Below, one piece after another: positions 35,662-43,991 of a DNA stretch of 64,000 bases. The notes beneath the pieces are model-generated. The model saw only the letters and a program-made list of their open reading frames with translations. It was not told where the DNA came from and made no database searches. The position numbers and the translations under genes were made by a program. Each line of letters begins with the position of its first letter. The stretch's first letter is position 1. Source of the DNA: Paenibacillus sp. JJ-223 (GTDB lineage Bacteria; Bacillota; Bacilli; Paenibacillales; Paenibacillaceae); contig NZ_CAKMMP010000014.1 of NCBI RefSeq assembly GCF_927798175.1, positions 173,386 through 237,385 of the forward strand. Reading direction: 5' to 3'.

Positions 35662-38274
35662 TTATTCAAACCGTCCATAGAAGGCGTTGCGGTATACATC
35701 GGCTAGTTCGGTAACCAGCGGCATCTTCGGATTGGCCGTTGTACATTGGTCCTCGAACGCACGGTCGGCCAGATAGTCTACGCGCGATTCGAAATCTTTC
35801 GGATCGAATCCGAGCTCCTGGAACGATTCCTCGATGCCCAGCGTTTTGTTCAGCTTGCGGATGGCGTTGATCAGGCTGTTGACGCCTTCTTCAGTCGTGC
35901 GGGCCGGCAGCCCGAGAATGCGGGCAATCTCGGCATAACGCTCATCGGCAACGAAGTGCGAATATTTCGGGAACGAAGCGAATTTGCTCGGTTTTTTCGC
36001 ATTGTAGCGAATGACGTGCGGCATCAGGATCGCATTGGTGCGTCCATGCGCGGTGTGGTACTGACCGCCCCATTTATGCGCAAGGCTGTGGTTGATGCCC
36101 AAGAACGCATTCGCGAAAGCCATGCCTGCGATCGTCGATGCATTATGCATTTTTTCGCGGGCGAGTTTGTCGCCTTGCAAAGCCGATTGCTCCAGGTATT
36201 GGAACACCAGTTGGATCGCTTTGATCGCCAAACCGTCCGTATAATCGTTCGCCATGACCGACACATAAGCTTCGATCGCATGGGTCAGAACGTCCATGCC
36301 CGTATCCGCCACTGCGGTTCTCGGCAAGCTGTACACAAACTCCGGATCCACGATAGCCACGTCCGGCGTCAGCTCGTAATCAGCCAGCGGATATTTCGTA
36401 TTGCCTTTCTCTTTGTCCGTAATGACCGCGAACGAGGTAACCTCCGAACCTGTACCGGATGTCGTCGGAATGGCTACGAATTTTGCTTTGATGCCCAAGC
36501 GCGGATATTTATAGATCCGTTTGCGGATGTCCATAAATTTTTGCTTCAGGTTGTTGAAGTCGGTATCCGGGTATTCGTAGAACAGCCACATCGCTTTCGC
36601 GGCATCCATCGGCGAACCGCCGCCGAGGGCGATGATGCAGTCCGGCTGGAAGCGATTCATCATCTCGGTTCCGCGATCAACCGTCGTTGTCGATGGATCG
36701 GGTTCGACTTCGGAGAACACTTCGATCGCAACCGGAGTCTGGCGCTGACGCAGGTAATGCTCTACTTTTTCGACATAACCAAGCTTCACCATCACAGGGT
36801 CCGTAATGATGGCAACGCGGGTGATGTCCGGCATTTTGGCGAGATATTGCGTTGCGCCTTTTTCGAAATAGACTTTGTTCGGCACTTTGAACCATTGCAT
36901 ATTCACGGTACGGCGAGCCACCCTTTTCACGTTGATTAAGTTGACGGCAGATACGTTCGACGACGTCGAGTTGCGTCCATACGAGCCGCAGCCCAGCGTC
37001 AGGGACGGAATGTTCGTATTGTAAATATCGCCGATCGCCCCATGCGTGGATGGCGAGTTGACCAGAATCCGGCCTGTTTGCAAACGATCCGCAAATTTGG
37101 TGATAACATCTTCATTGTTCGAATGGATCACCGAGGAGTGGCCCATGCCGCCAAAAGCAACCACTTCCGCTGCGCGTTCAATGCCTTCGGCTGCGTTTTT
37201 CACTTTGTAGCAAGCCAGCACCGGGCTCAGTTTTTCGGCCGACAGCGGGTATTTCGTGCCTACGCCTTCGATTTCGGCAACGAGGATTTTGGTGCCTGCC
37301 GGAACGTCAATGCCGCACAGTTCGGCGATTTTGACGGCGGATTGGCCTACGATCGCCGGATTGACCGCACATTTATCGACATTGATCACGCCTGGCGTCA
37401 ACTTTGCCAGCTCTTCTTTGTTCACAAAGTAACAGCCGCTGGCAATCATTTTCTTTTTCACCTGGTCGAAAATGGCTTCTTCGATGATGACGGCTTGCTC
37501 GGATGCGCAGATCATGCCGTTGTCGAACGATTTGGACAGAATCAGGTCGGTCACCGCCTGGTTGATGTCCGCGCTTTTCTCAATGAAGCAAGGAACGTTA
37601 CCTGGTCCGACACCCAGTGCCGGTTTACCACAGCTGTATGCGGCCCGTACCATGCCTGATCCGCCTGTGGCCAGAATAAGCGCTACGTCAGGGTGATTCA
37701 TCAGGGCATTGGTCCGATCCATGGAAGGATCGTCGATCCATTGGATGCAATCGGCCGGAGCACCATGCTTCACGGCTGCTTCAAGCAGGATTTTGGCAGC
37801 TTCACGGCTGCAGTTTTGTGCGGACGGATGGAATCCAAAGATGATCGGGTTGCGCGTTTTGATGGAGATCAGCGCTTTGAACATCGTGGTGGACGTTGGA
37901 TTCGTAACCGGTGTGATCCCCATAATGATGCCCACCGGTTCGGCAATTTTCTGGAAGCTGTCGAATTCGTTGTCTTCGATCACGCCTACCGTTTTGTCGT
38001 ATTTAATGCTGTGATAAATATATTCCGTGGCAAAAATGTTTTTAGTGATTTTATCCTCATACACGCCTCGACCTGTTTCTTCGACGGCCATTTTGGCAAG
38101 CATCATGTGTTTGTCGAGTCCTGCGAGTGCCATCGCCTGCACGATCCGGTCGATCTGCTCCTGATCCATGGACATGAACGCTGCGTGTGCCTTGTTTGCT
38201 TTGTCAATCAACGTTTGGATATACTGGCCTGCTGTCGGTTCTTTTACTGGGGCGACTTCGTTCTTTACAGCCAT
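35662..38274 (-). CDS. adhE: Bifunctional acetaldehyde-CoA/alcohol dehydrogenase
   Basis: Reduces acetyl-CoA to acetaldehyde and then ethanol, using NADH, to restore redox balance in fermentation. The 870 residues fuse an N-terminal aldehyde dehydrogenase domain (active-site Cys in FDNGMICASEQ) with a C-terminal iron-dependent alcohol dehydrogenase domain (GGGSPMDAAKAMW and His residues in the NHSLAHKWGGQYHTAHG region). ATG 38274 has AGGAGG nine bases upstream; ATG 38283 lies directly on that ribosome site. An Fnr/Rex palindrome lies 80 bases upstream. It is transcribed away from fnr and toward pflB. Confidence 0.97.
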   Translation of the reverse strand: MAVKNEVAPVKEPTAGQYIQTLIDKANKAHAAFMSMDQEQIDRIVQAMALAGLDKHMMLAKMAVEETGRGVYEDKITKNIFATEYIYHSIKYDKTVGVIEDNEFDSFQKIAEPVGIIMGITPVTNPTSTTMFKALISIKTRNPIIFGFHPSAQNCSREAAKILLEAAVKHGAPADCIQWIDDPSMDRTNALMNHPDVALILATGGSGMVRAAYSCGKPALGVGPGNVPCFIEKSADINQAVTDLILSKSFDNGMICASEQAVIIEEAIFDQVKKKMIASGCYFVNKEELAKLTPGVINVDKCAVNPAIVGQSAVKIAELCGIDVPAGTKILVAEIEGVGTKYPLSAEKLSPVLACYKVKNAAEGIERAAEVVAFGGMGHSSVIHSNNEDVITKFADRLQTGRILVNSPSTHGAIGDIYNTNIPSLTLGCGSYGRNSTSSNVSAVNLINVKRVARRTVNMQWFKVPNKVYFEKGATQYLAKMPDITRVAIITDPVMVKLGYVEKVEHYLRQRQTPVAIEVFSEVEPDPSTTTVDRGTEMMNRFQPDCIIALGGGSPMDAAKAMWLFYEYPDTDFNNLKQKFMDIRKRIYKYPRLGIKAKFVAIPTTSGTGSEVTSFAVITDKEKGNTKYPLADYELTPDVAIVDPEFVYSLPRTAVADTGMDVLTHAIEAYVSVMANDYTDGLAIKAIQLVFQYLEQSALQGDKLAREKMHNASTIAGMAFANAFLGINHSLAHKWGGQYHTAHGRTNAILMPHVIRYNAKKPSKFASFPKYSHFVADERYAEIARILGLPARTTEEGVNSLINAIRKLNKTLGIEESFQELGFDPKDFESRVDYLADRAFEDQCTTANPKMPLVTELADVYRNAFYGRFE

Positions 38275-38326
38275 CTCCCTCATCCTCCTAAAGGTTCGTA
38301 TTGTTTGTCTCTCTGCTTACGATCAC

Positions 38327-38369
38327 ATCGTACCATGGCGAATTCGGTCGGTATGTGATTTTTTTCACA
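38327..38369 (-). promoter_or_regulatory. Fnr/Rex operator and promoter of adhE
   Basis: Perfect TGTGA-N6-TCACA at 38354-38369. Read as ATGTGAT-N4-TTCACAA it also resembles a Rex box. If centred at -41.5, the -10 falls on TACGAT (38327-38332), which is a fair match. The same geometry as at pflB supports shared Fnr control. Confidence 0.75.
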
Positions 38370-38472
38370 AAGTATAACAAATTTAATTTATGTTTTGGAG
38401 CATCGCTCCACTCCCCTTACGGCTCTTCATATTTAAAATGATATTCTGTCATCATCATCCTTTCCTTAGAAA

Positions 38473-38488
38473 AGTGAATTTAATCACA
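38473..38488. promoter_or_regulatory. Additional Fnr-type palindrome between adhE and fnr
   Basis: AGTGA-N6-TCACA (one mismatch), centred 208 bases before the fnr start. A TATACT at 38540-38545 on the plus strand could be the fnr -10, placing this box at about -71, a class I activator position. Autoregulation is inference. Confidence 0.55.
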
Positions 38489-38688
38489 ATGTTTGAAATA
38501 TTGCCATTTTTGCCTCCTTCCCAGCCCCTGCATTAGGTATATACTGAACTTAAAAATTGAACCACCGCAATTTGTACCGTCCCTCACCGGCCGGATTCAC
38601 CTGATCAGGACGGCGGCTTGCGGCGAACCACGGCAGCTCATTCACCTACATGAAAGAACGCCGGCGGATACAAAGGGGAGATAGACTT

Positions 38689-39405
38689 ATGAGAGAACCA
38701 TTGAGTGTACTGGAAGAGCGCGGAAATACAAGCTGTTTCTCGGAAGTGAACTTCAACCATCTGCTCGTAACGATGAAAGAACGCACCTATCCCGAAGGTA
38801 CCCACCTGTATTGGGAAGGCGATGTCTCCGACAAATTGTATTATCTGAAACGGGGACGCGCCCAGATCACCAAATCTACGGATGAAGGCAAAGAGCTTAT
38901 CATGTATATGTACCAAGCCGGGGACATGATCGGCCAGGCCGACCCGTTCTTTGGTTCCCGTCATTCCTTCTCGGCTGAAGTGCTGGAGGACAGCGAGATC
39001 GGCGTTCTGGAGCACAAAGATCTGGAGATGCTAATCTGTCAGCATTGCGATTTTGCGATTGATTTCATGAAATGGATGGGTATCCATCACCGGTTGACCC
39101 AAACCAAATTCCGTGACCTCATGTTGTATGGTAAACCGGGTGCCCTATGCTCCACGTTAATCCGTTTGTCCAATTCGTACGGGGAGCCTCACGGCGAACA
39201 TGTCATCATTCATAAAAAAATTACCCACACCGACCTGTCCAACATGATCGGTGCCACTCGCGAGAGCGTGAACCGCATGCTTAGCGACCTGCGCAAAAAA
39301 GACGCCATCGAATATGAGAACGGCATGATCGTCATCAAGGATCTGCAAATGCTGCAAGGCATCTGCCATTGCGAATTGTGCCCACGGGAAATTTGCCGGA
39401 TCTAA
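38689..39405 (+). CDS. fnr: Crp/Fnr-family oxygen regulator Fnr
   Basis: Oxygen-sensing activator of 238 residues: cyclic-nucleotide-like sensory domain (about 20-130), long dimer helix, and a winged helix with recognition segment TDLSNMIGATRESVNRMLSDL. The C-terminus CHCELCPREIC (Cys226, 228, 231, 236) matches the C-terminal 4Fe-4S cluster of Bacillus Fnr rather than the N-terminal cluster of E. coli. ATG 38689 has AAAGGGGAG upstream; a start 13 codons earlier lacks one. It is divergent from adhE, and at least three TGTGA-type palindromes lie in the neighbouring fermentation promoters. Confidence 0.95.
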   Translation: MREPLSVLEERGNTSCFSEVNFNHLLVTMKERTYPEGTHLYWEGDVSDKLYYLKRGRAQITKSTDEGKELIMYMYQAGDMIGQADPFFGSRHSFSAEVLEDSEIGVLEHKDLEMLICQHCDFAIDFMKWMGIHHRLTQTKFRDLMLYGKPGALCSTLIRLSNSYGEPHGEHVIIHKKITHTDLSNMIGATRESVNRMLSDLRKKDAIEYENGMIVIKDLQMLQGICHCELCPREICRI

Positions 39406-39413
39406 CCCCCAAA

Positions 39414-39446
39414 AAGCCCAATCCTCCCGCTAGGAGGATTGGGCTT
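39414..39446. terminator. Terminator between fnr and the lipoprotein gene
   Basis: Perfect stem AAGCCCAATCCTCC/GGAGGATTGGGCTT with a five-base loop, beginning 8 bases after the fnr stop; A- and T-rich flanks allow use in both directions. Confidence 0.88.
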
Positions 39447-39466
39447 CTATCTGCACGGCTTGTCCA

Positions 39467-40177
39467 TCAGGATGCCGTCAATTCCAGTTTAATCGCATCA
39501 CGCGGATTCAATTTCATGTCCAGGCCGTTGTCCATCAATTCTTTGTCATTGACCATAATCACCCAGCGTTGATTCATGCGCGGGCTAACGTTTTCCACGG
39601 ACAAGACGTATTTGTTGTTTTCCGACAATCGGACCACGCCGCTGGATTTCAACACATCGCGCACCGTGCATTCCGGCACGTATACGCCTGCATACTGCCG
39701 ATTGAGCGATGGCAGAATGTTACCGCCGCTCACCTTGAGCAGGGTTGTCTGATAAGCAACCCCCTCATTAGAGCTGTCGGCGGCTTTGACATAGATGACC
39801 ACTTCGTCCTTGGCATGCAGCTCCATATCCCAATGCTCGGGGTCGACGTCCTCTCCATTCAGTTTTACGGCCCAGCTCAGCGAGGCATCCAGCGATACTT
39901 CTCCAACCGATTGGATTCGTTTGCCGTCCGCCGTGAAATCGACAAGTCCGCTGTTCAAAAGCGCTTTTTTAAGCGTCATTCCTTCGCTGAAATCCCTTTT
40001 GATCGATTTGGTTGCATCCGGCAGGAACGTGCTGCCATCCACTGCAACCGTAATCGTATTCGCCGAATCGGCGTCTTTGACGACAGGCTGCTCGGAAGGC
40101 TGGGGTTCCGTACATCCTGCCAATATGGCCAGTAACAGCAGGCAAAACCCAATTAGTCCCGGGAATTTGTAGTTCAT
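39467..40177 (-). CDS. Lipoprotein with two DUF4430-like repeats
   Basis: Surface lipoprotein of 236 residues with lipobox LAGC (about residues 19-22). The mature part is an internal duplication: residues about 65-130 (MTLKKALLNSG ... SWAVKLNGEDVDPEHWDMELHAKDEVVIYV) and about 160-235 (CTVRDVLKSSG ... RWVIMVNDKELMDNGLDMKLNPRDAIKLEL) align by eye. The repeat resembles the DUF4430 fold found in cobalamin-binding and surface proteins. The ligand is unknown. It is transcribed alone toward fnr, with which it shares a terminator. Confidence 0.7.
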   Translation of the reverse strand: MNYKFPGLIGFCLLLLAILAGCTEPQPSEQPVVKDADSANTITVAVDGSTFLPDATKSIKRDFSEGMTLKKALLNSGLVDFTADGKRIQSVGEVSLDASLSWAVKLNGEDVDPEHWDMELHAKDEVVIYVKAADSSNEGVAYQTTLLKVSGGNILPSLNRQYAGVYVPECTVRDVLKSSGVVRLSENNKYVLSVENVSPRMNQRWVIMVNDKELMDNGLDMKLNPRDAIKLELTAS

Positions 40178-40295
40178 GTAGGTAACACCACCCTGCGTAA
40201 AATCATTTGTCTGTTGTCCATAACCATTATTATGGCACAGATTTTAACCGAAAAAAGTGTCAAAGCCGTTACTTTTCATTTCCGGGAAACACAAA

Positions 40296-40348
40296 GAGCC
40301 TGCAAGCAGGCTCAATTTGGATCATATGACGGTTCTTAAAAGAACCGT
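40296..40348 (-). terminator. Hairpin pair after the 40360 gene
   Basis: Two perfect hairpins: ACGGTTCTT/AAGAACCGT (40329-40348) and GAGCCTGC/GCAGGCTC (40296-40313). On the minus strand the second is followed by TTTGTGTTT, so it can act as a terminator; the first has no T-run. Confidence 0.55.
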
Positions 40349-40359
40349 TGCATGTTTGA

Positions 40360-41064
40360 CTATTGAATGTTGGCCTGCATGTACGTTCGGCCTCCATCCC
40401 CGTTTTTCACGTAAGGATTAAGCCCGAAAACTTGTTCCTCCGCAACGGTGACTTCCGTCAACAGCTGCCCTTCAAGCAGTTCCCCGTCGACGTGCACGCA
40501 CAACAAGGGAGCTTTCACATATTCCTGATATAACGGAATGGAGGATCCGGGGCTGCGATGGACCTTGTACAGCTTGCCTTGCTCATGTAACGGCCGTTCG
40601 GAAAAATACGTCGGAACGACGTATTTTGCGATAATGTCCATTTCCTGTGGCGTATAAAAGGTGTCTTGGCCAAGCCAAGGCTCAAGCATTCTGATCTCTT
40701 CGTATTGCGACCAGACAATGGCCTGAATGAGCAGTTCTTTCCGAATCGTTCGACCGTCAGGCATCTTGGCCATCGTATTCGGGAACCACGCGCCCTGCAG
40801 CGGAAGCTGCCCTATTCTCACCTCGCAGCCAATGCACTTCCAGCCGGATGACGTCCGGATCCACTTTTGCAGCACGGCCGGACGAGGGCCCTGTATCTTG
40901 CCGTCAACCGTCTTCCGATCGGATGCAGCATGCGTCCGTCCGTCCGTTTGAAACAACGATGCTGCTTTTTTGTAAATGAGATGTACCTGAATGGATGCGT
41001 TCTCAAGTTCAGCAATGTCCTGCTCGCCGTAGCGTACTTCACGGGATAAGCGTTCTTCTCTCAT
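40360..41064 (-). CDS. Conserved-looking protein of unknown function
   Basis: 234-residue soluble protein with no signal peptide and no motif I recognise. Residues 75-85 hold a Cys pair (WKCIGCEVRIG) that might bind metal or be redox active. The C-terminal part alternates hydrophobic and charged residues as in an alpha/beta fold. It is preceded by a promoter-like region shared with nothing else and followed by two hairpins. Codon pattern and length support a real gene; function is not assigned. Confidence 0.6.
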   Translation of the reverse strand: MREERLSREVRYGEQDIAELENASIQVHLIYKKAASLFQTDGRTHAASDRKTVDGKIQGPRPAVLQKWIRTSSGWKCIGCEVRIGQLPLQGAWFPNTMAKMPDGRTIRKELLIQAIVWSQYEEIRMLEPWLGQDTFYTPQEMDIIAKYVVPTYFSERPLHEQGKLYKVHRSPGSSIPLYQEYVKAPLLCVHVDGELLEGQLLTEVTVAEEQVFGLNPYVKNGDGGRTYMQANIQ

Positions 41065-41196
41065 GACAAGTGGCCTCCTCGCTCCGGCCGCGTGCGGCCA
41101 TTTTTGGAAACGAAACGACTTTCGGAGATACGACTGTGAACGTTGATCATCCCATTATACTACAACTCTCAGGCAGATGTGCAAAAGGCGCGAAAC

Positions 41197-41233
41197 AAAA
41201 AATCCCAATTTCTTGTGGAAATCGGGATTTTTT
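41197..41233. terminator. Terminator of the HxlR-type regulator gene
   Basis: AAAAATCCCAATTTC pairs with GGAAATCGGGATTTTT (one mismatch) around TTGT. T-runs follow on both strands; it lies 44 bases after the regulator's stop. Confidence 0.88.
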
Positions 41234-41276
41234 GTGCCATGGGACCGCTTCATGGAGTCCAACACCGAATATTCGA

Positions 41277-41603
41277 TTAATCGACCCACTGCTCAGCCCA
41301 TTCCTGAATTTGATTCATGACCGGCTGCAGCGCTTTCCCTTTCTCCGTCAGCTCGTATTCAATCCGAACCGGCGTTTCAGGATAAACGTGACGGATCAAA
41401 ATACCTTCACTCTCCAGATCCTTCATGCGTTCCGACAACATCTTGTCACTCATGGATGGAATCAGAGTGGAAATGTCCTTGAATCGCTTGGAGCCACTCA
41501 TCAACGTTTGAATGATCAAACCGTTCCAGCGCTTGCCCAAAAACGAAAACGCCGTTTCAAAACGCGGACACATCCGCAGATCTTGGCCTTCCACATTAAT
41601 CAC
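41277..41603 (-). CDS. HxlR-family transcriptional regulator
   Basis: 108-residue winged-helix regulator of the HxlR/DUF24 type: FLGKRWNGLIIQTLMSG at the first helices, FKDISTLIPSMSDKMLSERMKDLESEGI as recognition helices, and the wing YELTEKGKAL. Cys12 sits where YodB, CatR and HypR carry their redox-sensing N-terminal cysteine, so thiol or quinone sensing is possible. The upstream region is AT-rich, with a half-palindromic stretch near 41629-41643 that may be an operator. No target oxidoreductase is adjacent, so its regulon is unknown. Confidence 0.9.
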   Translation of the reverse strand: MINVEGQDLRMCPRFETAFSFLGKRWNGLIIQTLMSGSKRFKDISTLIPSMSDKMLSERMKDLESEGILIRHVYPETPVRIEYELTEKGKALQPVMNQIQEWAEQWVD

Positions 41604-41797
41604 CCCTTAATGAATCATTACAACTTACATTTCGTTAGTATATATAATAATAACACATTTGCGTCACATTTAAAACGTCTGCGTGCAAAAAGTTAAGCAA
41701 AGAACGTCCAAATGCAGCTATACCAGTATACCTCACCGCGTTCCCGGGGGCCATGGGGAATTTTCTGCTAACACTTTTTACCACAAACAATTCCAAA

Positions 41798-41842
41798 AAG
41801 AACCCTGCCGCCATAGTCGTTCTGACTCGGAGAAGGGTTCTT
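41798..41842 (-). terminator. Terminator of the thuA operon
   Basis: 9-bp stem AAGAACCCT/AGGGTTCTT around a GC-rich loop, followed on the minus strand by TTTTTGG. It lies beyond the repeat at 41860-42047, so the thuA transcript would contain that repeat. Confidence 0.7.
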
Positions 41843-41859
41843 AGTGTGACTATGCTGTT

Positions 41860-42047
41860 TATATAAACCGAATTAATCAATCACACTAGGGCACTTCGAG
41901 TCAGTACCATCTTCCGATCGCTATTATCCCCAGATTTTTTTGATTCCCTTTTCCAAAGGGAAAATCCGGTGATAAACGCGAACACTTCGCTTCTCCAGAT
42001 TGGTTCTGCCTCTCTGTTAACGTGTAGATGTTTTTGCGGTTTATATA
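41860..42047 (-). repeat. Complete copy of the TATATAAACCGCA intergenic repeat (short subtype)
   Basis: 188 bp bounded by TATATAAACCGAA (41860-41872, one mismatch) and TGCGGTTTATATA (42035-42047). Nearly colinear with the copy at 20669-20860. The central stem is TTATCCCCAGATTTT (41924-41938) with AAAATCCGGTGATAA (41961-41975), and the loop CCCTTTTCCAAAGGG differs from copy 20669 on both arms yet still pairs. It begins 22 bases after the thuA stop and precedes the operon's terminator. Confidence 0.93.
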
Positions 42048-42069
42048 GTTATATTGTTGTCTGTTAAAG

Positions 42070-42798
42070 TCAGACAACTACGCCGCCAAACGGTCTGACA
42101 GGTGCGCTGTTCCCGTATTCAGGCTTCACGTTGCGAGATGGATACGCCCATTTGATCGCATTGCCGATGACTTTCAGCACGTCAGGCTGGTAATACGTCG
42201 GATACGTTTCGTGGCCTGGGCGGAAATAAAAGATTTTGCCCTCGCCGCGTTTGAACGTACACCCGCTGCGGAACACTTCTCCGCCTTGGAAATTGCTGAC
42301 GAATACAAGTTCATCCGGTACCGGAATATCGAAATATTCGCCATACATTTCTTCATGCTCCAATACGATTTTTCCTTGAACGCCCTCCGCAATCGGGTGC
42401 GAAGGATTGACGCACCAAATGATTTCCTGTTCGTTCGCCACGCGCCACTTCAGATTACAGCTGGTGCCCATAAGCGCCTTGAACGGTTTGGAGAAATGGC
42501 CGGAATGCAGCACGATCAGCCCCATCCCGTTCAAAACCCGCTGAACCACCTTGTGCGTAATCTCGTCACTAACGCGATCATGTGCCATATGTCCCCACCA
42601 TACCAGCACGTCTGTCGTATCCAGCACCTCGCTGCTCAGACCATGGTCCGGCTGATCCAGCGTCGCTGTCCGGATGGCAAAACCTTCGCCGCCCAGACCG
42701 TCAGCCAGTGCCCGATGCAGTCCGTCGGGATACACCTCCCTCACTTCATCATGAATCTTCTCATGGACATACTCATTCCAAATGGTGACGTTGATCAT
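42070..42798 (-). CDS. ThuA-like domain protein
   Basis: 242-residue member of the trehalose-utilisation ThuA family, which has a glutamine-amidotransferase-like fold and is linked to sugar catabolism via 3-keto-sugars. Seen: VTIWNEYVHE at the N-terminus, DVLVWWGHMAHD, GLIVLHSGHFSKPF and FYFRPGHETYPTY. It is the last gene of a three-gene set with a sugar isomerase and a Gfo/Idh/MocA oxidoreductase, the usual partners of ThuA. The substrate is unknown. Confidence 0.9.
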   Translation of the reverse strand: MINVTIWNEYVHEKIHDEVREVYPDGLHRALADGLGGEGFAIRTATLDQPDHGLSSEVLDTTDVLVWWGHMAHDRVSDEITHKVVQRVLNGMGLIVLHSGHFSKPFKALMGTSCNLKWRVANEQEIIWCVNPSHPIAEGVQGKIVLEHEEMYGEYFDIPVPDELVFVSNFQGGEVFRSGCTFKRGEGKIFYFRPGHETYPTYYQPDVLKVIGNAIKWAYPSRNVKPEYGNSAPVRPFGGVVV

Positions 42799-42823
42799 GC
42801 TTTAATTTCCCCCTAAAATGGCC

Positions 42824-43792
42824 CTACACCCACCACATTTCCCCCAGCGGCTCTTCGATCAGCACTTGCTGGAGATTTTGCACGGCTTTGGAGAAGCCTT
42901 CTTCGACAGACATCAGTCCGTCTTCATGTTCGATGCTAACGACATAATCATATCCGACCAGACGCAGGGCACTGATGATGTCGGCCCAAGTTTTGTTGTC
43001 GTGGCCGTAACCTACAGAACGGAACTGCCATGCCCGATCAAGCATGTTCGTGTAATCCTGCATATCGGTCAATCCGTATTTGTTCACATTCACCGGATCG
43101 ATCGTTGTATCTTTCGCGTGGAAATGGTGGATACCTCCTTCGCGTCCAAGAATATGAATCGCTTGCACAGGATCGATGCCTTGCCACCACATGTGGCTCG
43201 GATCCAGGTTGGCGCCGATGACTTCGCCCGCTGCTTCGCGGAGTCTCAGCAAAGTTGCCGGTGTATGCACCGAGAAGCCACCGTGCAGCTCCAGACCGAT
43301 TTTTACGCTGCGATCCGCGGCGAATTTGCCCCACTCCGTCCAGTAAGGAATGACTTTGTTTTCCCACTGCCATTTCAAAATTTCCTGGTAGTCGTTCGGC
43401 CATGGCGCTACAGGCCAGTTCGGGTATTTGGCGTCCTCATGGTCCCCAGGGCAACCGGAAAATGTGTTAACGACAGGCACTTCGAGCTTTTGTGCCAGTT
43501 CCACCGTTTTGACAAAATCGTCATGGAACGATTTGGCGATATCCTTTTGCGGATGAAGCGGATTGCCGTGTACGCTGAGCGCGCTGATGATCAAACCGCG
43601 GGATTCCACCGCGTTTTTGAAGTTTTTGAGCGCTGTCTCGTTTTCGAGAAGCTCAGCCGGGTTGCAGTGCGCATTGCCCGGATATCCTCCGGTGCCGATT
43701 TCCACGGCTTTCAGCCCTTTTGCAGCTACGTAATCAAGTGCGTCCTCCAGTTTGCGTCCACCGAACAGTACCAAAAATACGCCAAGTTTCAT
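42824..43792 (-). CDS. Sugar phosphate isomerase/epimerase family protein
   Basis: 322-residue TIM-barrel protein of the xylose-isomerase-like (AP endonuclease 2) superfamily. Probable divalent-metal ligands are the Glu in LELHGGFSVH, the Asp and His in NLDPSHMWW, the His in HFHAKD and the Glu in SIEHED. It lies 25 bases upstream of thuA. Such proteins often isomerise or epimerise keto-sugars produced by the neighbouring dehydrogenases, including in inositol-like pathways. Confidence 0.9.
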   Translation of the reverse strand: MKLGVFLVLFGGRKLEDALDYVAAKGLKAVEIGTGGYPGNAHCNPAELLENETALKNFKNAVESRGLIISALSVHGNPLHPQKDIAKSFHDDFVKTVELAQKLEVPVVNTFSGCPGDHEDAKYPNWPVAPWPNDYQEILKWQWENKVIPYWTEWGKFAADRSVKIGLELHGGFSVHTPATLLRLREAAGEVIGANLDPSHMWWQGIDPVQAIHILGREGGIHHFHAKDTTIDPVNVNKYGLTDMQDYTNMLDRAWQFRSVGYGHDNKTWADIISALRLVGYDYVVSIEHEDGLMSVEEGFSKAVQNLQQVLIEEPLGEMWWV

Positions 43793-43991
43793 TTGAGATT
43801 CCTCCCTGGATTATAAGTTAAATAAATGGTATGAATGCTTGCTGCTCCGAATCCCGGTTCCGCCGTTATGCCCTTTGCATTGTACTTATTGTGGAAAATC
43901 AGGCCTCATTCTATCCTGAAAGCCAAAAATTCAAAGCACGGCTGCATGAATGGCGGCAACGGAGTCCGGATGTAGTCCAAATAAAATCTGC

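Noticed and set aside
40905..40925. CTTCCGATCGG inside the gene at 40360-41064, resembling the repeat core
   Set aside because: Only about 11 bases match and the flanks do not; it lies within a coding frame, so it is taken as chance.
43793..43991. tRNA-like segment in the isomerase-oxidoreductase gap
   Set aside because: A short TTCCG-containing stretch is present, but no cloverleaf arms could be formed.
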